Assembly: GCA_964035545.1 (NCBI GenBank)
Contig: OZ037765.1
Coordinates: forward strand, 6,522,698 to 6,586,697
Reading direction: 5' to 3'
Source: Bugula neritina
Lineage: Eukaryota > Bryozoa > Gymnolaemata > Cheilostomatida > Bugulidae
Length of the DNA stretch: 64,000 bases
Both the position numbers and the translations under genes were made by a program. Positions 1 to 15,388 of this stretch are shown piece after piece (position 1 is the stretch's first letter; each line of letters opens with the position of its first letter). A model generated the notes under the pieces. It was not told the origin of the DNA and searched no databases. It was given only the letters and a program-made list of their open reading frames with translations.

Positions 1-53
1 CAGCTACAATAAGACGGAGGTACCAGCCCTTATTTTCCAGAAGCAGATGTTTG
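1..53 (+). CDS. possible 3' part of an exon cut by the window edge
   Basis: The first 53 bases are open in two of the three forward frames and run into a good splice donor (TTTG then GTGAGT). One frame reads SYNKTEVPALIFQKQMF. This could be the end of an exon of a gene starting left of the window. No partner exon was found; joining it to the DEPDC5-like exon at 672 gives a quick stop. No family recognised, and chance is a real alternative. Confidence 0.22.
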
Positions 54-346
54 GTGAGTCATCCTAATCAGTCATGTTTCTCTAGATTATCCCTCACCAA
101 GTGTCTAAGTTATACTGATGAGTCTAGAGTACTACAGTTCTTGTGTATCTTGATTGTGAAATGGTGAATTGGTGATTGTGAATTATGAAGCTATTCAACA
201 GTAATTAGCATTCTCAGCTAAGCTAGGGCCAGTAAATTGATATTGATTGTCACACCTATCTTCAAGAGTTTAACATGGTGTTGATACAGCACTAAAGAGT
301 TTATAATGCAGATTTTACATCTACTAAATTTTCCTAATTTTTTCTT

Positions 347-2147
347 TGCCTACTCCTGATACATACTATTATATTATACTTAGAAAAAAGTACTGAGCAA
401 TTCTAGCTGTTTACATTGAATGGGTTTGCAACTCCTGAGACTTCTCGATTAATCTGACTCGATTCAGACATCTTTTGAATATGCTTCAGTAGAAAGTTTC
501 TTCTATCTTAAAATTGTGAGTCATTAGACTCTGTTCTGTGCTGACAAGAAAAACCCTGAAACAGCAGCTGCTGTGCATACACCGAGTTGTATTATATTAT
601 ATAAATACTTCATACCTCAATGCAAGTTTAGAGTATCATGGTAGAGTAACTTCCACATTCTACATTCACAGGTGAACAGCTGGCGAAGGAAACTTAACAA
701 TTATGGTTTTCAGTTGCTGCCAATACCTGTAGACCCCTTTGCCATGCCGACTGAGAGAAACTCTGACCCTCTCAGATGTCCCATCTTTGTTCCGTTTGAT
801 GACAGTGTGACGGAGAGTGCAACCAATGAGGAGCTGCTGAAGTTCATGACCTTTCTGATTGGCAAGTATGTAGCATTACGTATAAGTATGTGTAAGTTAG
901 GAAATCTCTATTCAAATATATTCATAAATTTTCAAACCACAAAGTTTTCATTTGTTTAAGTAATTAATTGGCTTGTGCTCCACGCATTAAAATTTGGAAC
1001 TTATCAGTAATTGTTATATTCTAAGAGTTGTCCCCTCTGTTGTTATGTATCGTATAAGGGTATAAGTATCTACAGGTTGAAATACTTACTTGGTCTGTTC
1101 AACAAACACCATTTAAAAATAATTGTATTGCATTCACATGCATTCTAAACTGTTGAATAGTAATTAAAAATGTTAATTTTCAAGCATTTTATCCCAAAGG
1201 ACTGTATTTAAAGAATTTGCTGTTGATATTTACTATAGGTATTTTAAAACTTTAACCTTGTTCAGATCTTGAATAGTATTGGTCTAATAAATTTATCTTA
1301 AAAATGCCACTTAAAAATTTCATTTCCAACATATTGGACACTCTTGAAACTTGGCAAAATTGGTTGCAAATTTTCCCAATAAATTTGGTGTTGTTATAGT
1401 AAAGAGATTCATAGCATTGTTTATCACTGTCTTTGTTACGTATGAAATCTTTAAAGCAATAAAATATGACTTATATTTGAGTTGTGTAGAGTTTAATTCT
1501 ATGGCAAACTAAATATTGAATATTGAAATGGCTGCATTTCTTCAATATGCTACCTACTGAAATAAGCTGCATGACAACAATATTCTAACATTACAACTGC
1601 AATGGTGAACTTTGACAAAGGTCATAGAATAATTACATTGTGTAAGCTACGCACAATTAGATGCTTAATTTACTAATTCACTAATGTTTGAAAAGCAGTC
1701 TATGATATTCAAACATTAGTTTATTATAATTAAACTTGTTGCAATCTTTTATTTAAAGCTTGCATAATATTTATATAAACCGCTAAATACAAAATTGATT
1801 TTCAATGTTCATATATTTCATAAAGCTTTCAGTTTTGTATAATCCAAGTGCAATACTGAGCTTAGTTGAAGAGAGTACACACATACTTGTCCGGTAAGTG
1901 AAGGTTGCATTTTTCTATTTTCTCTAATTTTCTATACTAGGTGAAAACTGCATGAGAAAATGTTGAAGGTGCTGTTGCTAAGACAAGCGAATAAACTAAT
2001 TTTGAGCACTAAACTTTTAAAGTAACCTAGCCACGCTCATCAACTAGTCATAGCTGGCAGTAGCATGAATCTCATACAACATGTCAGAATTTACCAGAAT
2101 AGTTATTTAACTTGTGCTAATGTTTTACAGCCATTTACTTACTAAGT

Positions 2148-2160
<13 letters not shown>
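347..2160 (+). repeat. left arm of a diverged inverted duplication
   Basis: This segment is the reverse-complement relative of about 12413-8690. It aligns in two blocks: about 347-910 with 12413-11870, and about 1085-2160 with 9330-8690. Non-coding parts differ at roughly 7-8% of positions by eye. The DNA between the blocks in the other arm, holding the last two DEPDC5 exons and a piggyBac-like MITE, is missing here. Homology stops just after the start codon of the gene at 2148. Confidence 0.85.
672..865 (+). pseudogene. isolated duplicate of DEPDC5 exon 29
   Basis: This 194-bp exon, with acceptor CACAG and donor GTATGT, encodes 64 residues beginning [13 protein letters not shown] and including DPFAMP and PIFVPF. 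It matches DEPDC5 exon 29 at 12117-11924 except for one base, which changes Leu to Met. In human DEPDC5 the equivalent lies in the C-terminal domain (recognisable DPLRAQLFIPL region). The neighbouring DEPDC5 exons are absent here: exon 28 is not found in 1-671, and exons 30 and 31 are deleted between about 910 and 1085. It is therefore a stranded fragment. Its sequence conservation is discussed in the findings. Read alone, the frame continues past the donor to a stop at 957-959. Confidence 0.8.
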
Positions 2161-4568
<2,408 letters not shown>

Positions 4569-5959
4569 GTGGCTTAGCTACACTCCGAAGATATGCACTT
4601 TACTAGCTATATAATAGAAAACTTATCTGTTTTACACAAACGTATTCCAAGGCGAACCTTTACTTAATATGATCTTTAAAAAGGCATAAAATTAAATTGC
4701 AATTGTTAAGTAATATAAACAGATACATTTTTAGAATCCAATTTTGTTCGAAAATGTGTAGTAAATGTGCTTTCACTCTTTATAAAAATTACCATGATAG
4801 TTAATTGCAGTAGCCCATACCAGGTGATTCATTGCATGAGTTTGTAGGCAAAGACAGAATAAGGGGAATTCAATAGATGCAAAATCTGAATTACATTCTT
4901 TATTGCTGTACCACCACCTTGTTAAACTCTTGGTCTCTCTGAGTGGGACTATTCTTGAAAATAAGTTCTATTTTGCTATCATAGCTCACAGGGTATGAAA
5001 CATGTTTAGGTTTTAGGGCATCTATTTTTACAACTCAGGTAAAAATTATTTACAAGATAGCATGGTAATAATTTCACCAGTTCTGAGCAAAATAAGAGGA
5101 AAGATTTGTGTAAATACAATATGCATGTCACGTAGCAAACCTGTTTTGAAGAAAACACAACTCCGAATAAATTGTAACACATAATATTGATATTGTTTTG
5201 CTCATTTCTGCAACACACCCACAATAGGTCAGCCAATACACAAACTATATAACTGAAACCATGGTTGCTGTTTAATGTCATTATGTTTATTATTAAAATA
5301 CACAAGAAGTATGCATACAGTGCATTTACTGCAAACAGGATGGCGCATATTAATTCATTAATTGATAAAAGAGGATCATGTATCCTGCTTTGTTAAACTC
5401 TGTCAAATAAAATCAGTAGGAAGTGTACACATTGATTAACCTAGTTCTGAATACAAGTTATAATAATATGTCTAAACTTAATGAATTTGTAGTTTGTTTA
5501 TTTGCATAGAAACAATGTGGTTATAAATAAAGCTCACAATAATTTCATGTTTGTTGAAATAAGCATTTTATATTATTTGACTTTATACTATGAATTGTTT
5601 AAAACAAAAACAAAAACAAAAAATTTTATTATGTCTGACTTTATACCATGAGTTTTTATTTTTGTAACTAGGAGTTGTACCCTTTTTAGGTAAACGTGTA
5701 ACCGAGTCATATAGAAATGGATCAATATTCAATACAATCTCAGAAATACCTGCTATATGAAATACTAATTTTTCAATAAAATTACTGTTGTCATACAGTT
5801 TTCCAGTTTTTCTGTTAAAAAATACAAATTGTTTCTATTATCTTGTATCAATGAAAGATACACAACAATACAATTTAATTTATGTTCAATTCAAATAGAA
5901 CACAGAGTGATCCAGCGTAATATTATTGACACAATCAAAAGAAGAGCTAAAAGATTCAC
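4569..5959. other. AT-rich non-coding interval
   Basis: I see no convincing exon on either strand. A short open stretch at about 5000-4915 (-) ending before AATAAAG was tested as a terminal exon for the TOM70-like gene, but its splice phase gives stops. AAAAAC-type short repeats occur at about 5603-5622. Confidence 0.5.
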
Positions 5960-8277
5960 CTTGCAGTCATTGGCAGCTGCTCGATTCTGGTAGAGGACGG
6001 CCAGAAGTTTAACTTCCTCCTTTGGACAAAGTTCTAGGGCCTGATTATAGGAGCTTATGGCCTGAGCGTAACGTTTCTTTTTAAAGAACTCGTTTCCTTG
6101 CTCCGTAGCCTTGATGGCCTGAGAGGCTGCGTTGGAGGTCTACAAAATAGACTGATGATCTTATCATAATTGAAAAAGAAAATGCATGGTGTAAATTTCT
6201 ACAATATTGATGAGCCTTTTGCTATAAATATGCTTGCTAAATTTTCTCTACTAAACATGTAAATTTTAAGTCTTGGTATAATTTTGAGAACTTGTTGCAC
6301 AACTTAGTAGAGCACATATCTATAATACCCAGAGTATACTTATACTATCACGTGCTCAAGAGATCACACTGTTTATATATTACCATGGCAACTTATATAC
6401 CATGAAGCAGGTTAGCAGTGCTTTACTTTGCAGAATTTGATTTTATAATAACTCTTCTAGCAAAAGAACTGTTTTGAGAATTTGAACACAAAGCATATTG
6501 GAAATATTTCCTTATTTTAGGCCAAGATGGTAATATTACATTCTTAAAGTCTTCTAAACAAACTGGAACTCATCAACATGAACAGATATTGGTAGTTATT
6601 ATTTCATACTAGATTTGAACAATTACATTATAAGTGTCTGTTAGGTATAAATATAGAAGCTACCATTGAGGTGAAGTTGAAACTATACACCTGTAAACTG
6701 TAAACTGCAAACATATAGAAGTGTTTTTGCTGCAGCAGCAAGTCCCATATTGAGCACATAATCGTGTATATCAAATAACATTAAAGGTGTAAAAAATATT
6801 AGTAATTTGTTAAATTATTTGGCAATCATTTAGCGAGAGTAGCTATTATAAATTTTCAAGTGCTTTTAATACATGCTGAAAATGCATGGCTCTATTTATT
6901 GAATTATTAGTAGCACCTGGTAAAAGTTCTTTTCTATGACTGTACTACAAAGTACCTTTTGTTATCAATATATTGTACAATTTAAATACACATTGGATAA
7001 ACTTCATGCTTACTGCAGTACTATCTCCATTAGCCTGAGATGTTGAACCATTTGACTTGGGAGCTGTATCAGTACTACTTCTTTGAGCATTGTCATTATC
7101 TCCAACCTTGGCTGAGACGGGAAGGTTAGTTCTCCCCAGCCACTTGTAGAGTTTGTAAGAAGCAAATGATGCACACGCCACACCAGTCATGCCAAATATG
7201 ACCATCTTGGTGACGTTTCTGGTGCCATCTTCATTCGTTACTGCAATAGAAACACTCAATATTTTTATTTAAACTACTGTTAGCTCTGTACAACTTTTAT
7301 TTTCACATTCACTTGAAAACCAGATGTAAAGATCAGTTAGCAGTAGCATCAATGCTGCTTTACATAGGCTAAACTAAACCTAGACTTGATATATACAATT
7401 CCTTATGTATTGACATCACAGCAAGTATAAATCTACTTCTGAAGGTTTTATATGCTGCATGCAAACCAGTTTGCAAGAAATGTAGTGATCAGAAGATTGT
7501 TTTGTAGTTGTGTTCACATTGTAAGAATGAAGTCATTTTAACAACATGATGGATGATGTTTCACATTTTGTGTATGGAAAGAATGATGTAATCTAAAGTC
7601 AGCCAGGAACTGAGTAGCAAACTGTGAAAGCACGTATTTTGTTTCTCCCATACAATGTAATTCAATGAACATTAAATTAACCAAATACATAATTATTATG
7701 GACCAATTATATTGCAACTTTTGATAGAAAAAGGTAGTAAAGACCACATAGCTTTTTACTGGTTGCCACCACCTTCAAGGCAGACATTCCTTCTACTGCA
7801 AATTCTCGTACTGACCACATTAATAGATTAATGTTGTTTGTTTTTCTATCAGTAGAAACAAATAAAGCTATAAAGCCTTTCAATTTAAAAGAGAATATTT
7901 AACAAGAGAAAAATTGTATTTATAGAGCTGAGGCCCATTATAAAAGTTATAGATACTATAACTATAAATAAATGACCTGTGATTGACAATTCAATAACCA
8001 CATTACCAAGTCTAAAACCAACAGTCTCATTAATCCTAAATAGCAAGTACAACACCTATAGCAATAGCAACAACTAACAAGTCTGCTATTGAAAGACAAC
8101 AGTAACGATATCATTGTCATTATAATCAATGTGCCACAGTCTAAAATCTCATTTAGGAAAAGTAGTAGAGAAATGGAGATAGCCTAATTTCATTAGAATG
8201 CTGTTAAAATGAAAAGCTAGAACGATGTTTTACTTACCTCTGAACAAGCTTGTTGCTTTGGATAACCAAAGTTTCAT
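5960..8277 (-). CDS. TOM70-like mitochondrial import receptor, 5' exons only
   Basis: Three exons join in phase: 8277-8238, 7240-7014 and 6139-5960, giving 149 codons. The protein starts MKLWLSKATSLFR, has one hydrophobic segment at residues about 26-42 (MVIFGMTGVACASFASY) flanked by Lys, then a Ser/Asn-rich linker, then the start of a TPR domain from residue about 93. The TPR reads EQGNEFFKKKRYAQAISSYN followed by LCP and YQNRAAA, as in the first TPR of TOM70. TOM70 is an outer-membrane receptor that passes Hsp70/Hsp90-bound preproteins to the TOM complex, with an N-terminal anchor and about 600 residues. The exon ends at a good donor (TGCAAG then GTGAAT), but no further TPR exon is visible in the remaining 5.9 kb. 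Reading through the donor adds about 23 residues before a stop. It is either truncated or has distant exons outside the window. Confidence 0.62.
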
Positions 8278-9479
8278 CTTGATAGTCTCAAAGGCAAATT
8301 GGAAGCGATAACTAGAACTCACGTAGAGTTAGATTAGCACTGAGAGTGAGTGAGTGAATATGATGCAGTAGACGTTATAAATGCAGTATTTGCAAAAGTA
8401 GTAGAGCACAAAACATATTTAATAGCAAAATTGAGAATTTATTAGCACTAAAATTAGCAAACGAGCTAACTCTTGCAAAACTATTACAAGAAATGGCTTC
8501 TTCTCCCATAAAGACATTCCATCTTCCAACAACAATGGGCCTTGAAAATAATAGATTGTTGGATTTCGATTGTTTACATAAATGCATTTTTGAAATTTAT
8601 TGAAAATGTTAGACAGAGCCTTGAAAATATTTTATTGATGTGTTGGATTAAGCAAGATTTTACTGATTTACATAATATACCAGCAAATATCTGACATGCC
8701 ACGCACGCAGCCATACTTATAAAGTTTAAAAATTACTGTAAAGCATTAGCACAAGCTAAATAACTTAACTGGTAAATTTTGACCTGAATAAAGTTCATGC
8801 TACTGCTAGCTATGACTAAGTTGGTGAGCATGGCTAGGTTATACCTCAGTAGTGTAAAATGGTGTAAACTAATAAAATAATGTTTCAATGTCATAGACTA
8901 CTTTTCAAACATTAGTGAATTAATAAATTAAGCGTCTAATTGTGCATAGCTTACACAATGCAATAATTCTATGACCTTTGTCAAAGTTCATCATTGCAGT
9001 TGTAATGTTAGAATATTATTGTCATGCAGTTCATTTCAGCAGGAAGCATATTGGAGAAATGCAACAATTTTAATATTCAATATAATTATTACCATAAGCT
9101 TCAACCTTGCCCCACAGTTGAAAATAAGTCACATTTCATTGCTTTAAGGATTTTATATAATAAAAACAGTGATAAGCAATGTAAAGTAACTCTATACTAG
9201 AACTACACCAAATTTATTGGAACAATTTACAACCAATTTTACCAGGTCTCAGGATTGTCTATTCTGCTAGAAATGCATGAAAATACAAGTGAAAGCAATA
9301 CAACTATTTTTTACATGATGATTTACAAGTTTATTTTTGAAATTTTCTGTACAAAAGTAAAATATAACATTTAAATAAAATATAAAATGTAATTCTTAAG
9401 CACTTTTGTAGAAACAAATTTATTTGTTCAAAAAGTTTGCATAAAGTTGAAAAAGTGTACTGATAAAAACCAAAATTTA
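8278..9479. other. intergenic, mostly right arm of the inverted duplication
   Basis: Between the TOM70-like first exon and the DEPDC5 stop. Positions about 8690-9330 are the inverted relative of 2160-1085. An ATG at about 8715 (-) corresponds to the start codon of the unknown gene in the other arm, but the following codons do not match, so the gene was lost or never copied here. The DEPDC5 poly(A) signal is at 9419-9424. Confidence 0.6.
9419..9424 (-). terminator. DEPDC5 poly(A) signal
   Basis: AATAAA on the minus strand, about 56 nt beyond the DEPDC5 stop codon at 9480-9482. Confidence 0.6.
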
Positions 9480-12400
9480 TTAGTCAAGATTTGTGGTTTT
9501 CCACTTTTGCCAATGTTTACTGAGTCGATTATCTTTGTTGGAAGTCAGCTGCTTGAAGTCATCAAATATGGTATCCTCGAACAACTCAAAGTCGTGGAAA
9601 GCTTGCCACCACTGCTTAGTGACCATAAAATTCCACGACCACTGAAAGCCAACCTGAAACATTAAGATTTCTACTGTAAAATACTTGTAGGACAAAAGAT
9701 GAGTATTTTTACATAAGGTATGTAATCAGTTATTAATATAATTTCTAGATCTCTTTAAGTTTGCTCTGCATTAAATTAATTCTGCTTTATGAATTCAAAC
9801 TAAAGAATTTATACATTTTCATATAATCACTGTTTTCATACTTGGGAGTTTTAGGGCTATACTACCCCTTGAAAATGGAATATTCGTAATTTTAAAGATA
9901 ATTTTAGAAACGTGAATACACATTACTTCTTTATACATTTAGTAATAACTAATAAGCTTTACTATTAGTTTGCTTCGCAATTTGAAAAAACAAAAATGAT
10001 AGCATTACACAATGCTATAATAAATGCATATTATATTGAAAGTAAAGCCAACAATTTTGAGAAAACGTTTGGATCTAGCAAGTTTATTAAGTTTGGCCCA
10101 ACTCCACTATTCCAGTTTCTATTAATTCATTGCAATACAAGTTACAACACTAACAAGCTATAGCAACTAAGTTTTACACTGAGTAAAATATGACATTATG
10201 TGACAATAAAGTTTAAAGTAATTGGTTTATGCAAAACATGTGATTCTCTAAATAATAAGAAAAATTGTCTGCTGATATAGCCATGGCAGATGCTGTTTAT
10301 AACCAACCTTTGATGTATTGGCAGATTCTTCTCTTCCCTGAATAATGAGGAAAAAGCCACCAGTAGTGTGTATGAACTTAGTTGAGGTGGTTGGTCTGCT
10401 CTCAGTCTCATCATATGTTATTGGAAGAAAACCATATCTGTGAGCATAATAAAAATTGCTGAATCTATGCTTTATAATGACATAAAAAATATTATAAAAT
10501 AAAATTCAAACAAATATGTAACAACTAACTTTGTGAGCAAAATTTTGCTTAACCCTTTCATGCGCAGCGTCCACGTATGTGGACACTACCTTTTTTGTAC
10601 CAAAACAGGTCAAATTTTTATAATTCACATTTTCTAGTAGATTACTCAGTGTTGTTAAAGGGTTTTTTATGCTGTTGACAAATCAAATTGCTCACTAAGG
10701 TCAAGGTCAACTGATGAGAAGCAAGTTCCGATTTGCTGTTTCACTTGGAAGCTTTTCTAGTTTTCCACAGTACACTATTTTTATTTTTCAGCTTAAAAAT
10801 GTTCAGCTCAACTGCCATATTTTTATTATGCCATCTCCACAATCAGAACTAACTATTTTATAAAAGTTTTAGATGAAAAATGTTACAAGGCTCACAAAAG
10901 AAAGTTTTTTATTGCTGTCCACATATGTGGACATCATGCAACAATTGAAGTGTTGGACGTCCACATATGTGGACAGTATGCAACTAGTAGTGCATTTCAT
11001 TTTGAATAAAAAGTAATTTTTACTCACTTTGAGTGTGTTGTTACAATTTTTAGTCATTTTGCTGTTTGCTTTGACTTTTTTTACAAAAAATTATAATGTC
11101 TCTACAAGTTTAAAATGGCTGGAATTATCAAAATAATAAAATTGGTGGGCTTCCAAAGCAAATTTGGAAGCATTTTTCTCTATACAATTCAGAAGTGACA
11201 TGGAAAGCTAGTTATAAACTTACTAAAACACCTCTTCACTCGCTATTTACAAATTTTTTTAGAATAAAACAAAAATTTGAAAATTTTACTTGAATGGTCA
11301 CTAACATTGCTACCTCAAAAAAGGACATAAAGGAAAAAAACTGGATTATAAGTGCCTTATTGGTAGTTTATTGAAAACTATATCATTTTTCATACTATTC
11401 TGAAGAAGAATACAAAAATTCTCAACCTCAGATGATCTAAAAAAGCATCTAAAAACAAAAAATTGTGACTTTTTTTGTGAAATTACCTATATTTTGACTT
11501 TGCCCACTAATTCTTGTCTTAACAGTGATGCAACTGATATATTGTTACTATCTCAACTCAGTAAACAAACTTTAAACACTAAATTTGGAGGAGAAATGAA
11601 CAATTTACATACTAAATTTTTGCAGAATAGTAATTTTGTTAACATATGTGGACAATGAGATGACTCAATAGATGCATGGCGTCCACATATGTGGACAGTA
11701 AATTTTTTTTGACATTTTTTAGATGAAAATTGAAAAAAGTTATAAATTTATGATTAGACACATGAAATCAAATAGATTAGGCAAAAAAATTTGAAAATTT
11801 GCTGTTAAAAGATAATTCATGCATGAAAGGGTTAAGTATCATCATTCTCCAACCCAACTTAAAATGTATACTATTGGATGGAGATTTCCTAACTTACACA
11901 TACTTATACGCAATGCTACATACTTGCCAATCAGAAAGGTCATGAACTTCAGCAGCTCCTCATTGGTTGCACTCTCCGTCACACTGTCATCAAACGGAAC
12001 AAAGATGGGACATCTGAGAGGGTCAGAGTTTCTCTCAGTCGGCATGGCAAAGGGGTCTACAGGTATTGGCATCAACTGAAAACCATAATTGTTAAGTTTC
12101 CTTCGCCAGCTGTTCACCTGTGAATGTAGAATGTGGAAGTTACTCTAAACTTACATTGAAGTATGAAGTATTTATATAATATGATAGAACTCAGTGTATG
12201 CACAGCAGCTGTTTCAGGGTTCCTCTTGTCAGTACAGAAGAGAGTCTAATGACTCATAATTTTAAGATAGAAGAAACTTTCTACTAAAGCATATTTAGAA
12301 TACCTACAAATAAAGTCAGATTACTCAGGCAGTCCCAGGAGTTGCAAAGCTATTCAATGTAAACAGCTAGAATCTTTCTAATAATACAATAGTATGTATC

Positions 12401-15318
12401 AGGAGTGGGCAACCCTTGTGACCTATCTTTTCCTGCTTTTCCACGTGTGTTATTGGCAGTTCTTTTGACAAAATAGACACAACTGGACATGTTATTTACC
12501 ATATCGTGGTGTAGCCCCAAATATTTAAACTAATTGACTACTGTCATAATACCAAATATGTTGTAGATTTATTAAATAAAAACCCAATTTTTAATTGACT
12601 ATGTTTATTTATAGAGTGCAGCCATCTATGTAACATATATTTTTCAAATGTCTTCTCCATGCTCTAGAAGTTGCCCGCCCCTGAAACATACCAATACACA
12701 CATGTAATACAATCATATATGTGGTGACCAGCTTGTAGCTCAGCCTAAGCTATATTATTGTACCATTTCGGATAGAAGACATCCTGTAGCCACAATCCAA
12801 TCAAGTTCAAGGTCGTAGCCACAGTTCGGGTGATAGTATGAGAAGTATTTGAATGAGATCCACTCAACTCTGTGAAGGTCTGCCTTGGAACTCTGTGATA
12901 AGTGAGTGTCAATATCACAGCTCTTGTATTCACCCTCGCCTAACAACAATACACTGGATATCTTACACTTCCTTCTCTTTGAGTAATTATGTAAGAAGAT
13001 TATCGGAAATACTTGACTACATTCTGCACACAATGTGAATTGGAACTCTTACAGCACATTACAGCTACATCAAGGGTTTTATATTTTTGGATAAAAGTTT
13101 TTTCTATTCATCAATTTATGTAAAGATTCAATGAAATGCTAACATACTACAATTACATCCTCCTTCTGGTGACGCACTAATCATAGTTGAGTAACTTTCC
13201 CAATTTTTTCCGCAACTTTTTCAAACCAGTCATGTTGAAGTTCTTAGGCTGGGTATTCTAGTATTTTGTAATGACGTACATACACATGTATGTTACTGAG
13301 AAAAAGAAGTTATAAAAAAATTTTTGAAGCATTTTTCAGGTCTTCACAAGTACTTGAAATGTAAGGCAGTCATTTCAAAGTAAGCTGTGTTGGTTACAAA
13401 CACTTTTGTTTGAAATGAGCAAAGATTTTAGCTAGATTATTGTATCTTAATAAACAAAATACGATACTGTTACAACTCCTTACCATAACCATGAACAATA
13501 TGTTGATTGATCACCTGAAAGACCAGTTGAGTTGTGCTGGGAGGACTTGGAATTCCTTCTCTGGTGTTCAGAGGTAGAAATACTAGTGGCGGATGACTTG
13601 GAGTCGCTGTTTAAAGCTGCAAACTCAACTTCAACCCACTCCTTGCCAAAGTCAAATGTATTCTGTGACTCTAAAAGTAGAACTAAATAAATTTCAAAAG
13701 CAAACAAAAACTACAAAAGTATAGACATCTGATCACTGCAACATATCTCAGCTTTATGAAATAAGTTTAGAGACAATATAAGTTGTAAAGTTATCCAAAA
13801 ACTATTGAAACTCAAACTTTCATCGGGTATAAGAAAACCGTCACTGGTTTTGTTCAACTCAACCAACATAGTGAATATATACAAGATGGTGGATACGTTA
13901 GTGATAAAGTAACTATAGAATAGAACATCACAATTATATCATGGCAAGACATAATACAACAATTAGAATATGCCATACTAGAATGATATAAATACACTAT
14001 AATATAATAAAGAAAAAATTACTTGGTTGTCCAACAGGAGATGATGAATGCATGGAGACTATGAAGTAGAGGTAAAATCCACACTTATACTGATTGTACG
14101 CCTTTGATACGTGCTCGATGTGTCCATCGGAAAGCAACTTCTATAAGCAAAGATAAACAAAGCTACTTTCAACCAACTTTGGTTATTCACGCATTATTTT
14201 TATATCTTAGCATGTGGTACAAGCTAATATTTGATACAGTAGACAAAATGTTTATCTCCCATCCCCTCGAATTCATGAGATTCAGAAAAAGGCGTGACTG
14301 AATAAGTTATGGGGTTGGAATAGTTTTTTGAAAATAAAAAACCCACCAGACTTTCTGAAAAGTCAATCTACAATTTTATCGAATCAAACTTTAAAACATT
14401 CCCAAGACTGCGCATTCTTCCTAGAGCAGCAGTTTCAGAATAACACTCCATAGTATTTGATTAATGTAATATTTCTGTAGTTGGTAAATAAACTGAACCT
14501 GTAGCACTAATACTGCTTCGGAGTTACTATGAACAAAGCTGCAGTTGTTCTCAACCCACGCCACAGCCTCATATGAAATAAATGTCCCGGATGGTAGATT
14601 AGCAGACTTGCAATCCAGAAACGGGAACCCAGCGCTGCAAAGTAATAAGTAAATGAAGATAAATTATTAAATAAAAAATGAAATTTCCAAAACTAGTATT
14701 TCTCTTATGCATACTTGTGAAAAAGAGTGCTTGGTTATGTAAGAAAAGTAGTAAATTAGATTTGGTAAAATTATTGACAAACTTATTGTAAATCATTACA
14801 AAAAGTTTTGTTTGTAGACCAATACCTGGCATCTTTAATCTTGTCTACTAAACTACTATCAACTTTTGACAAATCAAAGGCCGGTTCTTCGACACTAGAC
14901 AAAGACACAAGCTGAGTCTTTGCCCCATTCTCTTCCACACTAGGCGGCTTTGTGGATTTATTTCCAGATCTCTGCATAGAGTGTTCAACAAAAAGATATG
15001 ATTTTGACTAAAATAAATTAAAAAAATATTTCTATACATTGTTTTTCAAATACATATCCTCAAGTCACTGGTTGGTGCATTGTTATTAGCAAAGGCATTA
15101 CTAGTAGCCATAGACTGAGTATTACATACATTTTAAGGACAATATACATTATATAGGAGTTTAAACTCTCACCTGGTGAGCTTTACGATGCAGTCCGTTC
15201 ACCAACTCTATGAACCGAATAAAGTTCTCATTGTATTTTTCATACTCATTAGAAGGTACAGAGATGAAGGTATCACAGGGAGGGGTACTAACAACAGAAA
15301 ATACGCCACATAGCAAGC

Positions 15319-15388
<70 letters not shown>

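Larger units (their letters stand above)
8690..12413 (-). repeat. right arm of the inverted duplication
   Basis: Reverse-complement relative of 347-2160. It contains DEPDC5 exons 29-31, and a piggyBac-like MITE that the other arm lacks. Its outer end coincides with the terminus of a hAT-like MITE (12400-12683). The inner end lies at the former start codon of the unknown gene. Confidence 0.85.

Noticed and set aside
4915-5003. Short open stretch before AATAAAG on the minus strand as a last exon of the TOM70-like gene
   Set aside because: The donor at 5960 needs a phase 0 partner, and both candidate acceptors here give stops in that phase.
8375-8587. 70-codon minus-strand frame upstream of the TOM70-like first exon
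   Set aside because: Ser/Leu/Phe-rich, no family signature, and the downstream ATG at 8277 gives a good N terminus. Probably leader or promoter sequence.
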